A stretch of 64,000 nt of DNA from Porphyra umbilicalis (Eukaryota > Rhodophyta > Bangiophyceae > Bangiales > Bangiaceae), in assembly GCA_002049455.2 (NCBI GenBank), contig KV918805.1, forward strand, positions 248,001-312,000, read 5' to 3'. The translations under genes and the position numbers were made by a program. Under the pieces are notes generated by a model. That model made no database searches and was not told the origin of the DNA. It was given only the letters and a program-made list of their open reading frames with translations. This document shows, piece by piece, positions 44,216-54,649 of the stretch. The stretch's first letter is position 1. The number at the start of each line of letters is the position of its first letter.

Positions 44216-46399
44216 AGGCGGTCACCGGCAGCGGCGGCCATCCCCCCGCCGGCCGCTGACCACCTTGCCGCCTCGCTGCGGGCCGCGACGGACCAAGTCG
44301 GGCTGGACGAGAACCCCGCTGTCCCCCTCGCACCGGGCCTCCCCAGCCTCCCCGTGGCACTCCCCGTCGACGCCCACCGCCGCCAGCTGCGGGCGCCACT
44401 CCCTCCCCCGTCGGCGGCTTGGCGGCGGCTGGCCGTCACAGCCGCCGCCACAGTCGACGACCACCTCGCCGCCGCCGCCGCCAAAGCAGAGGCCGGGCTT
44501 GCGGCGGCCACCGCCGCTGCGGCGGCAGCGGCGACCGACGCCGACAAACTTGGCGGCACCGTGTGGTGCGCGCAAGTGCGGCGCATCGCCGCCGAAGTAC
44601 AAGTCCACGGTGGCAGCGGTGGGGGTGGTGGGGCTGGTGGGGGTGCGGGGGGGCGGAGAAGAGGCGGAGGGCGTCGCCTGCGACCATGCCGCCGGCTGGC
44701 TGATGGCCGCGACCCTCCGCACGCTGTCGCTCAGGGGAAACATGTCGTGGGGGGGGGGGGGGTCCGCGAACACGGCCGCCGTAGCTGTCGCCGCCGCTGT
44801 GGCGGCCGTGGATGGCGGAAGGGCTGCGCCACTCCCGCCGCTGCCCCCACCCCGCCTGCCGCGCGCGGCGGGTCGGCTGGTGGCAGTAGCGGTGGCGGCA
44901 GCGGCGGCGGCCGCTGTCGCCGCCGCCGCCGCCGTCACCCGCGCGTGGGCGGCCGTCGAGGCGGCGGTGGCGGCGGCGGGCGCGCCGCCGCCGGTCGCCG
45001 CCGCCGCCGCTGCGGCACGGACGGTGGTGGCGCCGGCCGTCGGTACCGAGCGGCTGATGGGCGCCGACGGGCGGGTGGCGGCGGTGCTCTCTGCTCTTCC
45101 ACTGTGGGGCGGGCCACGCGGCGCTTTGACCCGGTCGGCGGCGCCGGTCGATTTGGCCACCCTGTCAGCTTTCGGCGTGGCGGCGGCGGCGGCGGCCGCT
45201 ACCACCGCGAGCCGGGCGGTCGACGCGCCGCCGCCCGGGACGGCGGCCGCCGCGGCGCTGGCGGCGCCGCAGGCTGTGGCAGTGGTCTTTGCCCTCGCCG
45301 CCGCCACCGCGCGCGTCAGGGCGGGAGGCGCAACGACAGCCGCCACCCCGTCGCTGGCCTGACCGCCGCGACCGAGGGGGGCCGCCACCCGCGCGGTGGT
45401 GGCGGCGACGGCAGCGGCAACAGGCTGTTTCGTCACTGGCGGCGGTATCGAGTCGGTGTATGAAGCCACGGGCGTGCGGGCGTCGTTGGCCACCGCTGCC
45501 GTCCCCGTGAAATGGGGGGGGCGGCGGGCGTGTGACCGCCGTTGGCGCCCGTCTTTCCGGTTGCCGGCCACGCGGTGGCGCCGGCGGCGCCGCTCGCTGC
45601 CACCACCGCTCGCGTGCCGTGGCGGTCAACGGCGAAGGCGGTTGCGGCGGCGGCGGCGTGGGTGCTGCGGCACCCACCGTGGCGGTGGCCCTGGGCGGCG
45701 TCCGCGACGGGGACGGCTGCAGCCGTGTGCGCCGTCGCCTGGACAGCTTTGACGTCGACGGCGGCTGCTGTCGCAGTGACCTCGGCCACCGCCACTGCCA
45801 CGCGCCCGGCCGTGACGGCGGCGGCCATCGCGGCACGCTTCGTAGTAGCAGCGGCCGCCGCCGCCGCGCGGCGGGCGGCGGCTACAGCGGAGGTCGGGCG
45901 GCGAAAGCGCGCGCTTGCATCCGCGGTCGCGCACTTGGCGGCGGCGTAGGCGATGGTAGCCGCCACCGTTGTGGCCAACCGGTTGCCGTGCACGTCTGAG
46001 GGGGCGCGGGGGGGGGGGAAGCGTCCCCGCTTGGCGCCTCGGGGTGGCGTCGGTGGCAATGGGGGGGGAGGGGGGGGGGGTGTCGGGAGTGACCGCCCGG
46101 CCGGCGGCGATGTGGGGCGTTCGCGCTGCCGGGGGGGGGGGGAAGCCTCCGTGCGCGCCGTCGGACGTGGTGGCGGTAGCTGTGGCGGCTGCGGTTCCAC
46201 CGTCGACGCCCCGGGGGGAGCGGCGCCCGTGGCCGCTGCCGCGCATGCCGGGCCGGCGGGCGCCCGGGTGGGGCATGCGCGCGGGCAGGGCGGGTGGGGG
46301 GGCGGACCTTAAGCGCCGCTACGCATAGCTGCCGCCGGCCAGTATGTCATAACACTTGAAAATAGTATGAGAACGACTTTAGGCGTGCCGCCAAGGCAA

Positions 46400-47300
46400 T
46401 CAGCTGGCCGGCGGGAATGCCGCGATCGTGCCCATCGTCCGCCCCCGCCCTGCCCCTGATGGACGGCCGACCGGCCGCAGCGTCGCCCGGGGCGGCAGGC
46501 GCCGCGAGCGAGAGATGACGCTGTGGCCGACGCCCACTCCGTCGGTGGCGTTGGGTGGCCGCCGACGGCACTGCCGGCGGCGCCACGACCAGCTCGCCAC
46601 GCGCGCGCAAGGGCGGCTGAGAAGACGCTGCGCCCGTCAGGCGCCACGCGCAGGGAGCGTCGGGGGCCCGCACATCCCCGACATGCGACTGACTGCCCCC
46701 GCCCGCACCGCCGACGGGCGGCGGGCGCGTCGTCGCAGCAGCCGTCGGCAGCAAGGGGGGGTGCGGCACGCCCGCCCGCCCGCCCGCCCGCGACGACACG
46801 TGTCGGGCGGCGACCGTGCGGCGGCGACGGAGGTCAGTATCCCCGCCGGCGCCGCCGCGCGGCCGCGATCGCCGTGGCGCCGCGTGCGCCGACAACGCGC
46901 GGCAGACGCGTGCGGCGGGGCGGCGACGGACGGCGCCCGTGGCGCCGGTGGCGCCGATGGCGCCGGTCGGCGGCACGCATCGCCCGTGGCGCCGGCGGCT
47001 TGCCGACGCCGTCGGTGGGTGCGTCGTCGCGGCCGTGACGTTTCCGTCGCGCGCCTACCGTGGCACGGGGGGGCGGCGGGGAGGGGCCCCTCCGTCTGAA
47101 CCGCCGCCGCTGCCACACGCCCGCCGCCGCCGCCGCTGCCGCCGCCACTACCGCCGTCACGCTGGCCGTCGCGACGCTGCCGGGCGTCGGTCCCTGTTTT
47201 GCGTGGGCACCTTCCCGCCTCGTGGCACGGCAACGGCGGCGTGACGCGGCGGCCGTGGCGCGGCCGTCACCCCGCATGCCCGTGCGCTTGACTTGGTCAC
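46400..47300. other. GC-rich low complexity interrupted by Copia B
   Basis: Arg/Ala-rich frames lie on both strands. The plus-strand stretch 47,150-47,300 (LPGVGPCFAWAPSRLVARQ) reads more naturally and is cut by the Copia B insertion at a run of C. No gene called. Confidence 0.3.
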
Positions 47301-47304
47301 CCCC

Positions 47305-47722
47305 TGTTGAATCGCAGTGGGGATAGGGGTTGGGGAACCACGGTGAAGTGGTTGAGTGGCTTGAGCTTGTGTGTGTCTGTGCGAACGTGCTTTGTTGGTT
47401 GTCCTAAGGTTCGCCCGCCTCTCCCAACCGAGAGCACCTCTCAAATAGTCCCCACCGGCCCAAGTGCTCCCCCCTCTCGCGCCCGCACCGACGCCCACGC
47501 CCTCGCACCCAATCGAATCACTCACCAAATCAAAAGCCACTAGAGCAAAGCGAAGATCAAATCCAAAACATGCCAAAAGTAACACCCCAAGATGACCCAA
47601 CACAAACGTGTGCAACTTGACCACGTCTTGCAAATGTACCATGAGGGGTACCATGAGGGTCACCGACCATCATCCATCCGCGAGCCGCCAGTGGAGTCGG
47701 CGACGAGCATCACAGTCCAACA
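47305..47722 (-). repeat. 3' LTR of Copia B
   Basis: 418 bp with intact TGTTG...CAACA ends. The purine-rich tract preceding it on the minus strand (AAGGAGAAA, 47723-47731) is the likely polypurine primer. Confidence 0.95.
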
Positions 47723-47757
47723 TTTCTCCTTGCTTATTGCCGCGGCGGTTCTTGTTT

Positions 47758-50700
47758 TCAGCAAAGCCCCATGGCCTCGACATGCTTGTCGTGCTTGGTC
47801 TTGCCGAGCTCCTTCGTCATTGGGTCCGCCACCATGTCGTCCGTTGCACAATGCTCCAGTGTCACCTTGTCCGTCGTGATGGCCTCGCGCACAAAGTGGT
47901 AGCGAATGTCGATGTGCTCAGTGCGCTTGTGCTGGACGGGGTTCTTGGAGAAGTCAATGCACCCGCTGTTGTCGACCTTGATGTTGATCGGCCCGCCCGA
48001 GATCGCTGTTCGCAGCCCTTGAGATGCCACGCTTTGCACGAGCTTGATGAGCCAAACAGCTTCCTTTCTGGCCTCACATAGAGCCATGTACTCGGCTTCC
48101 ATCGTCGACAGCGCCACCGTCTTCTGCAACTTGGAACCCCAGCTGACGGCTGCTCCGCCAAAGATGAAGGTGAAGCCCGTCGTAGAACGTCTCGTCTCCC
48201 GGTCACCCGCCCAGTCGGCATCACTAAAGCCTTGTAGAACACAGGAAGAGTTCTTGTTGAAGACCAGCCCCTTGTCCATCGAACCCTTGACGTACCGTAG
48301 AACGCGCTTGATCGCCGCCCAATGCTCCTTGCCGTAGCACGAAACAAACCGACTCAGCTTCCCGATAGCGAAGGCGAGATCAGGACGTGTCCCGACCATC
48401 AGGTACATTAGACTGCCGACAGCTTCGCGGCAGGGCAGCGCGCCGTCGCTCTCGTCGTCCTTGACCAGCTGCAGGCCCACCTCCAGCGGCGTTCCGATCG
48501 GGTTGCACTCCGCCATCCCGAACTTCTCCAGCACTTGCGCCGCGTACTTGCCCTGCGACAGCTTGAGGGTGCCCAACGCCTTGTCACGCCTAATCTCTAG
48601 CCCGAGGATGACCTTCGCCTCGCCCAGGTCCTTCATCTCAAAACGCTTGTGCAGAGCGTCCTTAATCTTGTAGATCGCCGCCAGGCTTGATGCCACCAAC
48701 AGGAGATCGTCGACGTACACCAGGACGATGATGATTTCGCCGTCATCCATAAGGAGGTAGAGGCATGCATCCGGGTCAATGTTGTCAAACCCCTGCGACT
48801 TGAGGAAGTCGTCGAGCTTGGCGTACCACATCTTGGGAGCTTGCTTCAGCCCATACAGCGCTTGGAGGAGACGACACACCTTGTCAGGATACGTCGGATC
48901 GACATAGCCGTCTGGCTGCTCCATGTAGACCTCCTCGTCAAGGTCACCGTTGAGGAATGCAGTCTTGACGTCCATCTGGTGTAGCTCCCACCCGTTTGCC
49001 GCCGTCATCGCCAGGATGCATCGAATGGTGGTGAACTTGGCCACCGGCGCGAACGTCTCGTTGAAGTCGAGCCCCTTGAACTGCCGGTTCCCCATGAAGC
49101 ACAGGCGGGCCTTGTGACGCGTCGTGTTGTTCCCGATCTCGTCAACCCCATTCTTGACCTTGTAAACCCACTTGCCCTTCAGCACGCGTCGACTGGCCGG
49201 GCGATCCGTCAAGCGCCAAGTCCTGTTCTTGCGGATGGCCTCCATCTCCTCGTCCATGACAATCTGCCACTTAGCCGATTCTTGCCCTTGAACGGCTTGC
49301 GCGTACGTCGTGGGCGCCTCGAGAGCAACCAGGCTCACCGGGCGCCAGTACTCGACAGGGGGTCGCCGCGCTCTGCCGCTGCGACGCAGCGTGTCTTGAG
49401 AGCCGCCACAACCTTGATTGTCGTCCGCGGACTTGTCAGATCCATCGTCTTGCTTGTCATCCTTGTCGTCATTGTCAGCATCTACGTCTTCGCCGTGGCT
49501 TGCAGAGCGCAAACCCGTCTCGAATCCGACGTTTTCGTCTCCGGGAAGCTCCTGTGCAACTTCTGCCACCTCGCTTACGTTCGTCTCGGCGAACACGACG
49601 CTTCGTGCCTTGACGACCTTGCCGTCGTCGAGGATGACCTTGTACGCCTTGCTGCCGTCGGGATAGCCTAAGAAGACGCCCTTCGCCGCCTTGTCACCAA
49701 ACTTGCCGTCGATGTGACTCCTGTGCAGCACCACCCAGCATGTCGACCCAAACACCCGCATGTGGCTTACGTTGGGCATATTTCCGGTCCACAGATCAAA
49801 AGGCGTCTTGCCGACGGGAAGCGCCCGGCTGGTGACGCGGTTCTTGATGTAGACCGCCGTCTTGATGGCATCCGCCCAAAGATCTTGATCGACGTCCTTG
49901 TGTCGCATCATGGTGCAAGCCATGTCCACGAGAACTCGGTTGAGCCGCTCAGCAACCCCGTTCTGCTGCGGCGTGTCGGGCACCGTGGTCTGGTGCGTCG
50001 TGCCGTTCTCATCGTGAAGAGCCTTGAATGCATTCGACACATACTCGCCGCCATTATCGGAGCGTAGGATCTTGATCTTGGTTCCCGTGTGCAGCTGGGC
50101 CTTCGTCAGCCACTTCTTGTACTCCGAGAGCATATCGCTCTTCTTCTGCAGGAAGACCACGTCTGTCCAGCGGGAGAAGTCGTCAGTGAAGGTGCCAAAG
50201 TAGAGCGCACCACCACGCGACAGCTCCGACATTGGCCCGCCCAGGTCCGAGTGCACGAGCTGCAGGCGCTTGCTGACTCTACCTCCTCCTGCACTAGGCA
50301 TAGGCGTCATAGCTGCCTTCCCATACACGCACGGCTCGCAGACGTCCTTGACCGCCATGAAAGAGCACTTGAGTCCATTGATGTCCGTGTTCTTGATCAT
50401 CCGCTTAACGCCAGCCACGTTGACGTGCCCAAGGCGCTCATGCCAAAGCTAAAGGGAGGCCACCGCAGCAATATCCAACAGTGGGGCCATGTCCAGGTGG
50501 TAGAGCCCACTCTTCCGCGTGCCGCACGCAGCGACCTTGTCGCTAATCTTGATGATCGTCTTACCGCCCTTGAATGACACTTCCGCACCACGTTCCTCCA
50601 TCATGCCGACCGACATGAGGTTGAAGCCCATGGTAGGAACATGGAGTACCTTCTCCAACTTGATCTTGCGCGTCTTGCCGTGAACGATGACATTGAGCAC

Positions 50701-51684
50701 GACGGTTCCGACGCCCGCCCTGGCTACGGACCCCTTGTCACCCATGGTGACGCTGCGTCCCGTGGTCGTCTGGTAGTCTTCGAAGCACCCGCGCATCCAG
50801 CACATGTGTGCAGACGCCGCAGAATCGACAAGCCACGACTTGGAGATGTCATCGGTGTCAGCCGAATTGCCCACCAGACAGATGGCGTCGTCGCTGTCGC
50901 TACCATCGTCAGCCGCAATTGCGGCCACCTTGTCCTGTCTCTGCTTCTTGGCCTTGAGCTCTGGGCAATCGCGAGAGATGTGCCCAAATGTATGGCAGTA
51001 GTAGCACTCGATCTTGGAGAGGTCACCACGGCGGCCTTGACCTCGATAGTTTGCGCCGACGAGTGCCATGTCGCCAATGCGCTTCGTCGCCGGTGACTTG
51101 TCCGCCTGCCGCCGCTCCTCCTGAATCAAGCGGCTCTTGACAAAGTCGAGGCTCAGCTCGTCCTCGCCCTTGGCGTCGAGAGCCACCAGCAGGTTTTCGT
51201 ACTTGGACGTCAACCCGTTCAGGACGCTCATGGCAACGTCCATCTCCGTCACCTCGCCGCCCATGGCCTTGAGGTTCTCGCCGAGGTTGCGCACGCGGTT
51301 GATGTAGCCCAGCATGCCCTCGCCGACGGTCATTTCGACGGTGTAGAACTCGCGTCGCGCCTTCATCTTGTGCATCAAACTCTTGCGCTGGAAGACACCA
51401 TGCAGCGTCGACCACATTTCCGCCGTCGTCTTGCAGCCCGACACGTGCTCGAGCTGCTCAGATCCAAGGGTGAGCCCGATGATGGCCCTGGCCTTCGTGT
51501 CTCGACGCTGCCGCACCGCCAACTCGCGGGCATCCGCGTCCGTCGGCTTGCCGTCTTCGTCAGGCATATCGTCCAGGTCGCGCAGCGCGAGGACCATCTT
51601 AATGCGCTGACGCCACTCGTGGAAGTTCGTCTCCGTCAACTTGTCGATCTTGATGCCGCCCATGCCGGCAGCGCCTCCGTCCAT
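47758..51684 (-). CDS. Copia B gag-pol polyprotein with one amber codon
   Basis: 1,309 codons in one frame from ATG 51682-51684, interrupted only by TAG at 50449-50451 where copy A has CAG. Order: gag (residues ~10-220), zinc knuckle CYYCHTFGHISRDC (C227, C230, H235, C240), protease WLVDSAAS (D287), GAG-pre-integrase containing the stop (residue 412), integrase D480, D543, E579 with D(35)E spacing, reverse transcriptase (VKTAFLNG and YVDD), and RNase H ending near DDMVADPMTKELGK. All catalytic residues needed are present. Without readthrough only gag and protease would be made. The stop could be a young C-to-T change. Expression in plant-like hosts would be from the 5' LTR. Confidence 0.93.
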
Positions 51685-51830
51685 GATGTCTTCTTGTCGT
51701 AGCGCCCGACCTTGCCGAGCCGTGCGCCTTGACCGTCACGTCCTTGAACCACCTTGACCTCGTCTTCTTCGCACTTGCCGCGACCGCCGCGACACCAGCT
51801 GGCACACCTTGCTCTTGTCACAGCCCCGGC

Positions 51831-52084
51831 GCTGGGCCCATAACCTGTTGAAAGGTCAAAAACCAACTACGCCACATGACCGGTGTGACTGGCCTGGGGA
51901 GCTGAACATCACCAGTTCAACACTCCCCCCGGCTCCTCAGGGCCAGGCTCGTCTGACCCACGACTCGGAATTGCCTCTCCTGCAGGTTCCTCCGTCCCCC
52001 TCCTGGGGCGCAGCCGTGGCGAATCTCGAACCCGCGACCTCTCAGAACTAAATCCAGCGCGAGCTGGGCCCATAACCTGTTGAA
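51831..52084. mobile_element. 210-bp SINE-like insertion with 22-bp direct repeats
   Basis: The segment 51853-52062 is absent from copy A and is flanked by perfect 22-bp direct repeats starting GCTGGGCCCATAACCTGTTG (51831-51852 and 52063-52084). The repeat spans the primer site and the first bases of the LTR, and copy A has this sequence once, so the repeat is a target duplication. On the minus strand the insert has GGTCGCGGGTTCGAGATTC, a good tRNA T-arm/B-box match. An A-box-like TGGCGTAGTTGG is present but lies downstream instead of upstream, so a standard tRNA-SINE layout is not shown. Confidence 0.65.
52064..52077 (-). other. Primer-binding site, Copia B
   Basis: Directly abuts the 5' LTR. 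On the plus strand it reads CTGGGCCCATAACC, matching the anticodon stem-loop of eukaryotic initiator methionine tRNA. Priming would be from an internally cleaved half tRNA as in Drosophila copia, rather than the tRNA 3' end used by most plant Copia elements. Confidence 0.75.
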
Positions 52085-52495
52085 TCGCAGTGGGGATAGG
52101 GGTTGGGGGACCACGGTGAAGTGGTTGAGTGGCTTGAGCTTGTGTGTGTGTCTGCGAACGTTCTTTGTTGGTTGTCCTAAGGTTCGCCCGCCTCTCCCAA
52201 CCGAGAGCACCTCTCAAATAGTCCCCACCGGCCCAAGTGCTCCCCCCTCTCGCGCCCGCACCGACGCCCACGCCCTCGCACCAAATCGAATCACTCACCA
52301 AATCAAAAGCCACTAGAGCAAAGCGAAGATCAAATCCAAAACATGCCAAAAGTAACGCCCCAAGATGACCCAACACAAATGTGTGCAACTTGACCACGTC
52401 TTGCAAATGTACCATGTGGGGTACCATAAAGGTCACCGACCATCATCCATCCGCGAACCGCCAGTGAAGTTGGCGACGAGCATCACAGTCCAACA
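52078..52495 (-). repeat. 5' LTR of Copia B
   Basis: 418 bp, TGTTG...CAACA. It carries the presumed promoter for the minus-strand transcript. No clear TATA element could be assigned by eye. Confidence 0.95.
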
Positions 52496-52499
52496 CCCC

Positions 52500-53030
52500 C
52501 GCCGTCGCCGCCGCCACGGGCATGAGGGGGTGGGGGGGGGGGCGCCGTCGCTGTTCGACGCGCGGAAGGCGTCGCCGAGACGGCCGGTGGGCGGCAGCAG
52601 CAGGCGCGGGGAAGTCGGGGGCTTCACCACCCGCAGCGTGCGCTCGGGCGAGCGATGCCCGTCGGCGGCAGCGGCGGCAGCGACACCCGCGCGTCCCGCC
52701 ACCCGCCGCCCCGTGGCGGTGAGCCCCCGCAGCCCGTGTCCCCGGGCGACACGGTCCCCCCCCGCTGCTCCCCCCCCCCCCTCTGACACCGGCGCCGCCA
52801 TCCCCTCCCCCCCCCCCACCCCACCGGCGTCACGGCGCCCTTTGGCGCCACCACCCCCTCCCCCGGCCCCCCCCCCCCGCTTCAAGGCGCCCTCTGGCGT
52901 CGGCAGCGCGTCTCCCCTCTTCCCCCCCACCCCCCCCGCCGCGGGGGCGCCCCCGGGGGAGGGCCACCCCCCCCGCCACCCTGCCGCCTGGGTGGTAGGG
53001 GAGGAGGGGGGACGCACCTGCGCCGTTTAC
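52500..53030. other. C/G-rich low complexity
   Basis: Many C runs, and Pro- or Gly-rich frames on both strands. It continues the composition of 46-47.3 kb across the Copia B insertion. No gene called. Confidence 0.4.
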
Positions 53031-53689
53031 GGCAGTGATGACCGCCCTCTGCCGGTGTGCCGTCAGGCGCGCGCGCGCCTGGCGTGCTCTTGTTGGCTTC
53101 CCACTCGAGAGAGCGGCGACCTTTCGAACGTTTGGGGTGCGGGGGGTTGGGGCCTCAGATTTTACTGTCAGCTGGGTCATTGATTGCGAGGATCAATTTG
53201 ATTGGGCCATAGAGAGAGAGAAAGGGAATAGAAGGCTCTCTTCGCCAAAAACAAATAGACGGGGACAAGCGACGCTGCAAAGGCGCGTACAACGAACGGA
53301 TCGGAGAAACAGAATGAGCAGATTTTGCAACTGGACCGCATATGCTATTTTCCTACGAACGCAACATGGCACCCAGTAACGTGTTCGAATGGTCCCGACG
53401 GGTATGTCAACTGCGCCGCGCCGGTGCTCTCCTCCACATTCCGGTGCACACGAGTGCGTTAGAGGGTCGAAGATCGCTGCGGACAAGCTATTCAAACAGC
53501 CGTGACCGACGAAGAAGACGTGTAGTTGTGCTCGCAGATGACGAGTGGCGTCGGTTCTGGGTGCCACACAGGGCCAGCTGGCTCCGAGGTTGAAGGCAGA
53601 TTGCGCCGTGGTCGGCCCATACAGGGGAGAGTGCAATAAACGGCCGTCGCGCCACCACCGAGGACAAAAAATGGTCCAGGTCGTCGCGG

Positions 53690-54560
53690 CCGGTCGGCGG
53701 CAATGGGGTTGTGGCAGGTCGGTCGGCAGCGGTGGGGTGGCGACAGGTCTGTCGAGACGGGGTGGCGGCACATCCGCGATAGCGAGTTGGCGGCAGGTTG
53801 GCGACGGCAGGGTGGCGGCAGGTCGGAGCGGGCGAGGCGGCGGCAGGTTGGAGATGGCGGGGCGGTGACAGGTCGACAGCGTCGGGGTGGCGGCAGGCAG
53901 GCGATTGCGAGGTGGCCTCAGGCTGATGATGGCGGGGTGGTGGTAGGTCGGTGGGAGCGTGGTGACGGCAGGCAGGCGATGGCGCGGAGGTGGTAGGTCG
54001 GAGGGGGCGGGGAGGCGGCTGGTAGGCAATGGCGGCGTCCCCACAGGTCTGCGATGTCGGGGTGGCGGCAGGTCGGCGCTGGCGGGGTGGTGGCAGGTAG
54101 GAGGGGGCGGGGCGACGGCAGGTAGGCAAAGGCGGCGTCCCGACAGGTCGGCGATGGCGGGGTGGCGGCAGGTCGGTGGGGTCGAGGAGATCGCTGGTCA
54201 GCCGCGGCGGGGTCACACCAGGTCGGGGCAGGCGACATGGCAGCACGTCGGTGAAGGCGGGGTGGCAGTAGGCCGGTAGGGGCGGAGTGGCCGCCGGTCG
54301 GTGGGGGTGGGGTGGCCGCCGGTCGGTGGGGGCGGGGTGGCCGCCGGTTCGTAGGGGTGGGGTGCCCGCCGGTCGGTGGGGACGGGATGGCGGCCGGTCG
54401 GTGGGGGCGGGGTGGCCGCCGGTCGGTGGGGGCGGGGTGGCCGCCGGTCGGTGGGGGCGGGGTGGCCGCCGGTCGGTGGGGGCGGGGTGGCCGCCGGTCG
54501 GTGGGGGCGGGGTGGCCGCCGGTCGGTGGGGGCGGGGTGGTCGGGGCTGGCGGGGTGGCG
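53690..54560. repeat. 25-bp-type minisatellite, array 2
   Basis: The distal part (~54,290-54,545) is a regular array of GGTGGCCGCCGGTCGGTGGG plus GGCGG (25 bp, about ten copies). The proximal part has diverged GGTGGCGGCAGGTCGG-type units of mixed length. Pro/His/Arg-rich minus-strand frames up to 371 codons are translations of the repeat. Confidence 0.9.
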
Positions 54561-54649
54561 GCAGGTCGGCGCATGCTGCGGTGGCAGGTCGCATCTTTTT
54601 CAAAAGCCGGGGACCGCAAACGGATAGTTGTTGAGCCGGATGCGGGGTG

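Larger units (their letters stand above)
42840..46310 (+). other. Ala-rich coding-like stretches, repeatedly out of frame
   Basis: Plus-strand segments read as Ala/Val-rich, partly hydrophobic protein in changing frames: ~42,890-43,010, ~43,320-43,610 (with VGTLLTAAVMTTIRGVVGHW), ~44,255-44,630 and ~44,640-45,362. Further Ala-rich frames run to ~45,950. Frame changes coincide with long G or C runs (43,170-43,200, 44,747-44,760, 46,050-46,080). A motif AEVGRRK / AEVGSRQ occurs in two segments, which hints at duplication. I cannot fix a start or a single product. Homopolymer sequencing errors, decay, or chance in GC-rich DNA all fit. Confidence 0.3.
47305..52495 (-). mobile_element. Copia LTR retrotransposon B, near-intact
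   Basis: LTRs at 47305-47722 and 52078-52495, each 418 bp, starting TGTTG and ending CAACA. The 5-bp duplication CCCCC lies at 47300-47304 and 52496-52500. The LTRs differ at ten or more positions by eye, so the insertion is not brand new. The interior has a primer site, one long gag-pol with a single amber codon, and a purine-rich stretch next to the 3' LTR. A 210-bp insertion sits between the 5' LTR and gag. It is the same family as copy A. Confidence 0.96.

Noticed and set aside
52012..52045. tRNA gene on the minus strand (T-arm-like GGTTCGAGATTC)
   Set aside because: No acceptor stem, D arm and anticodon arm can be placed in order; it is better explained as part of the 210-bp insertion.
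52064..52077. Initiator tRNA gene fragment
   Set aside because: The 14-base match is limited to the anticodon arm and abuts the LTR, which is the place of a primer-binding site.
53488..54603. 371-codon His/Pro/Arg-rich minus frame
   Set aside because: A translation of the 25-bp minisatellite, with no independent sign of selection.
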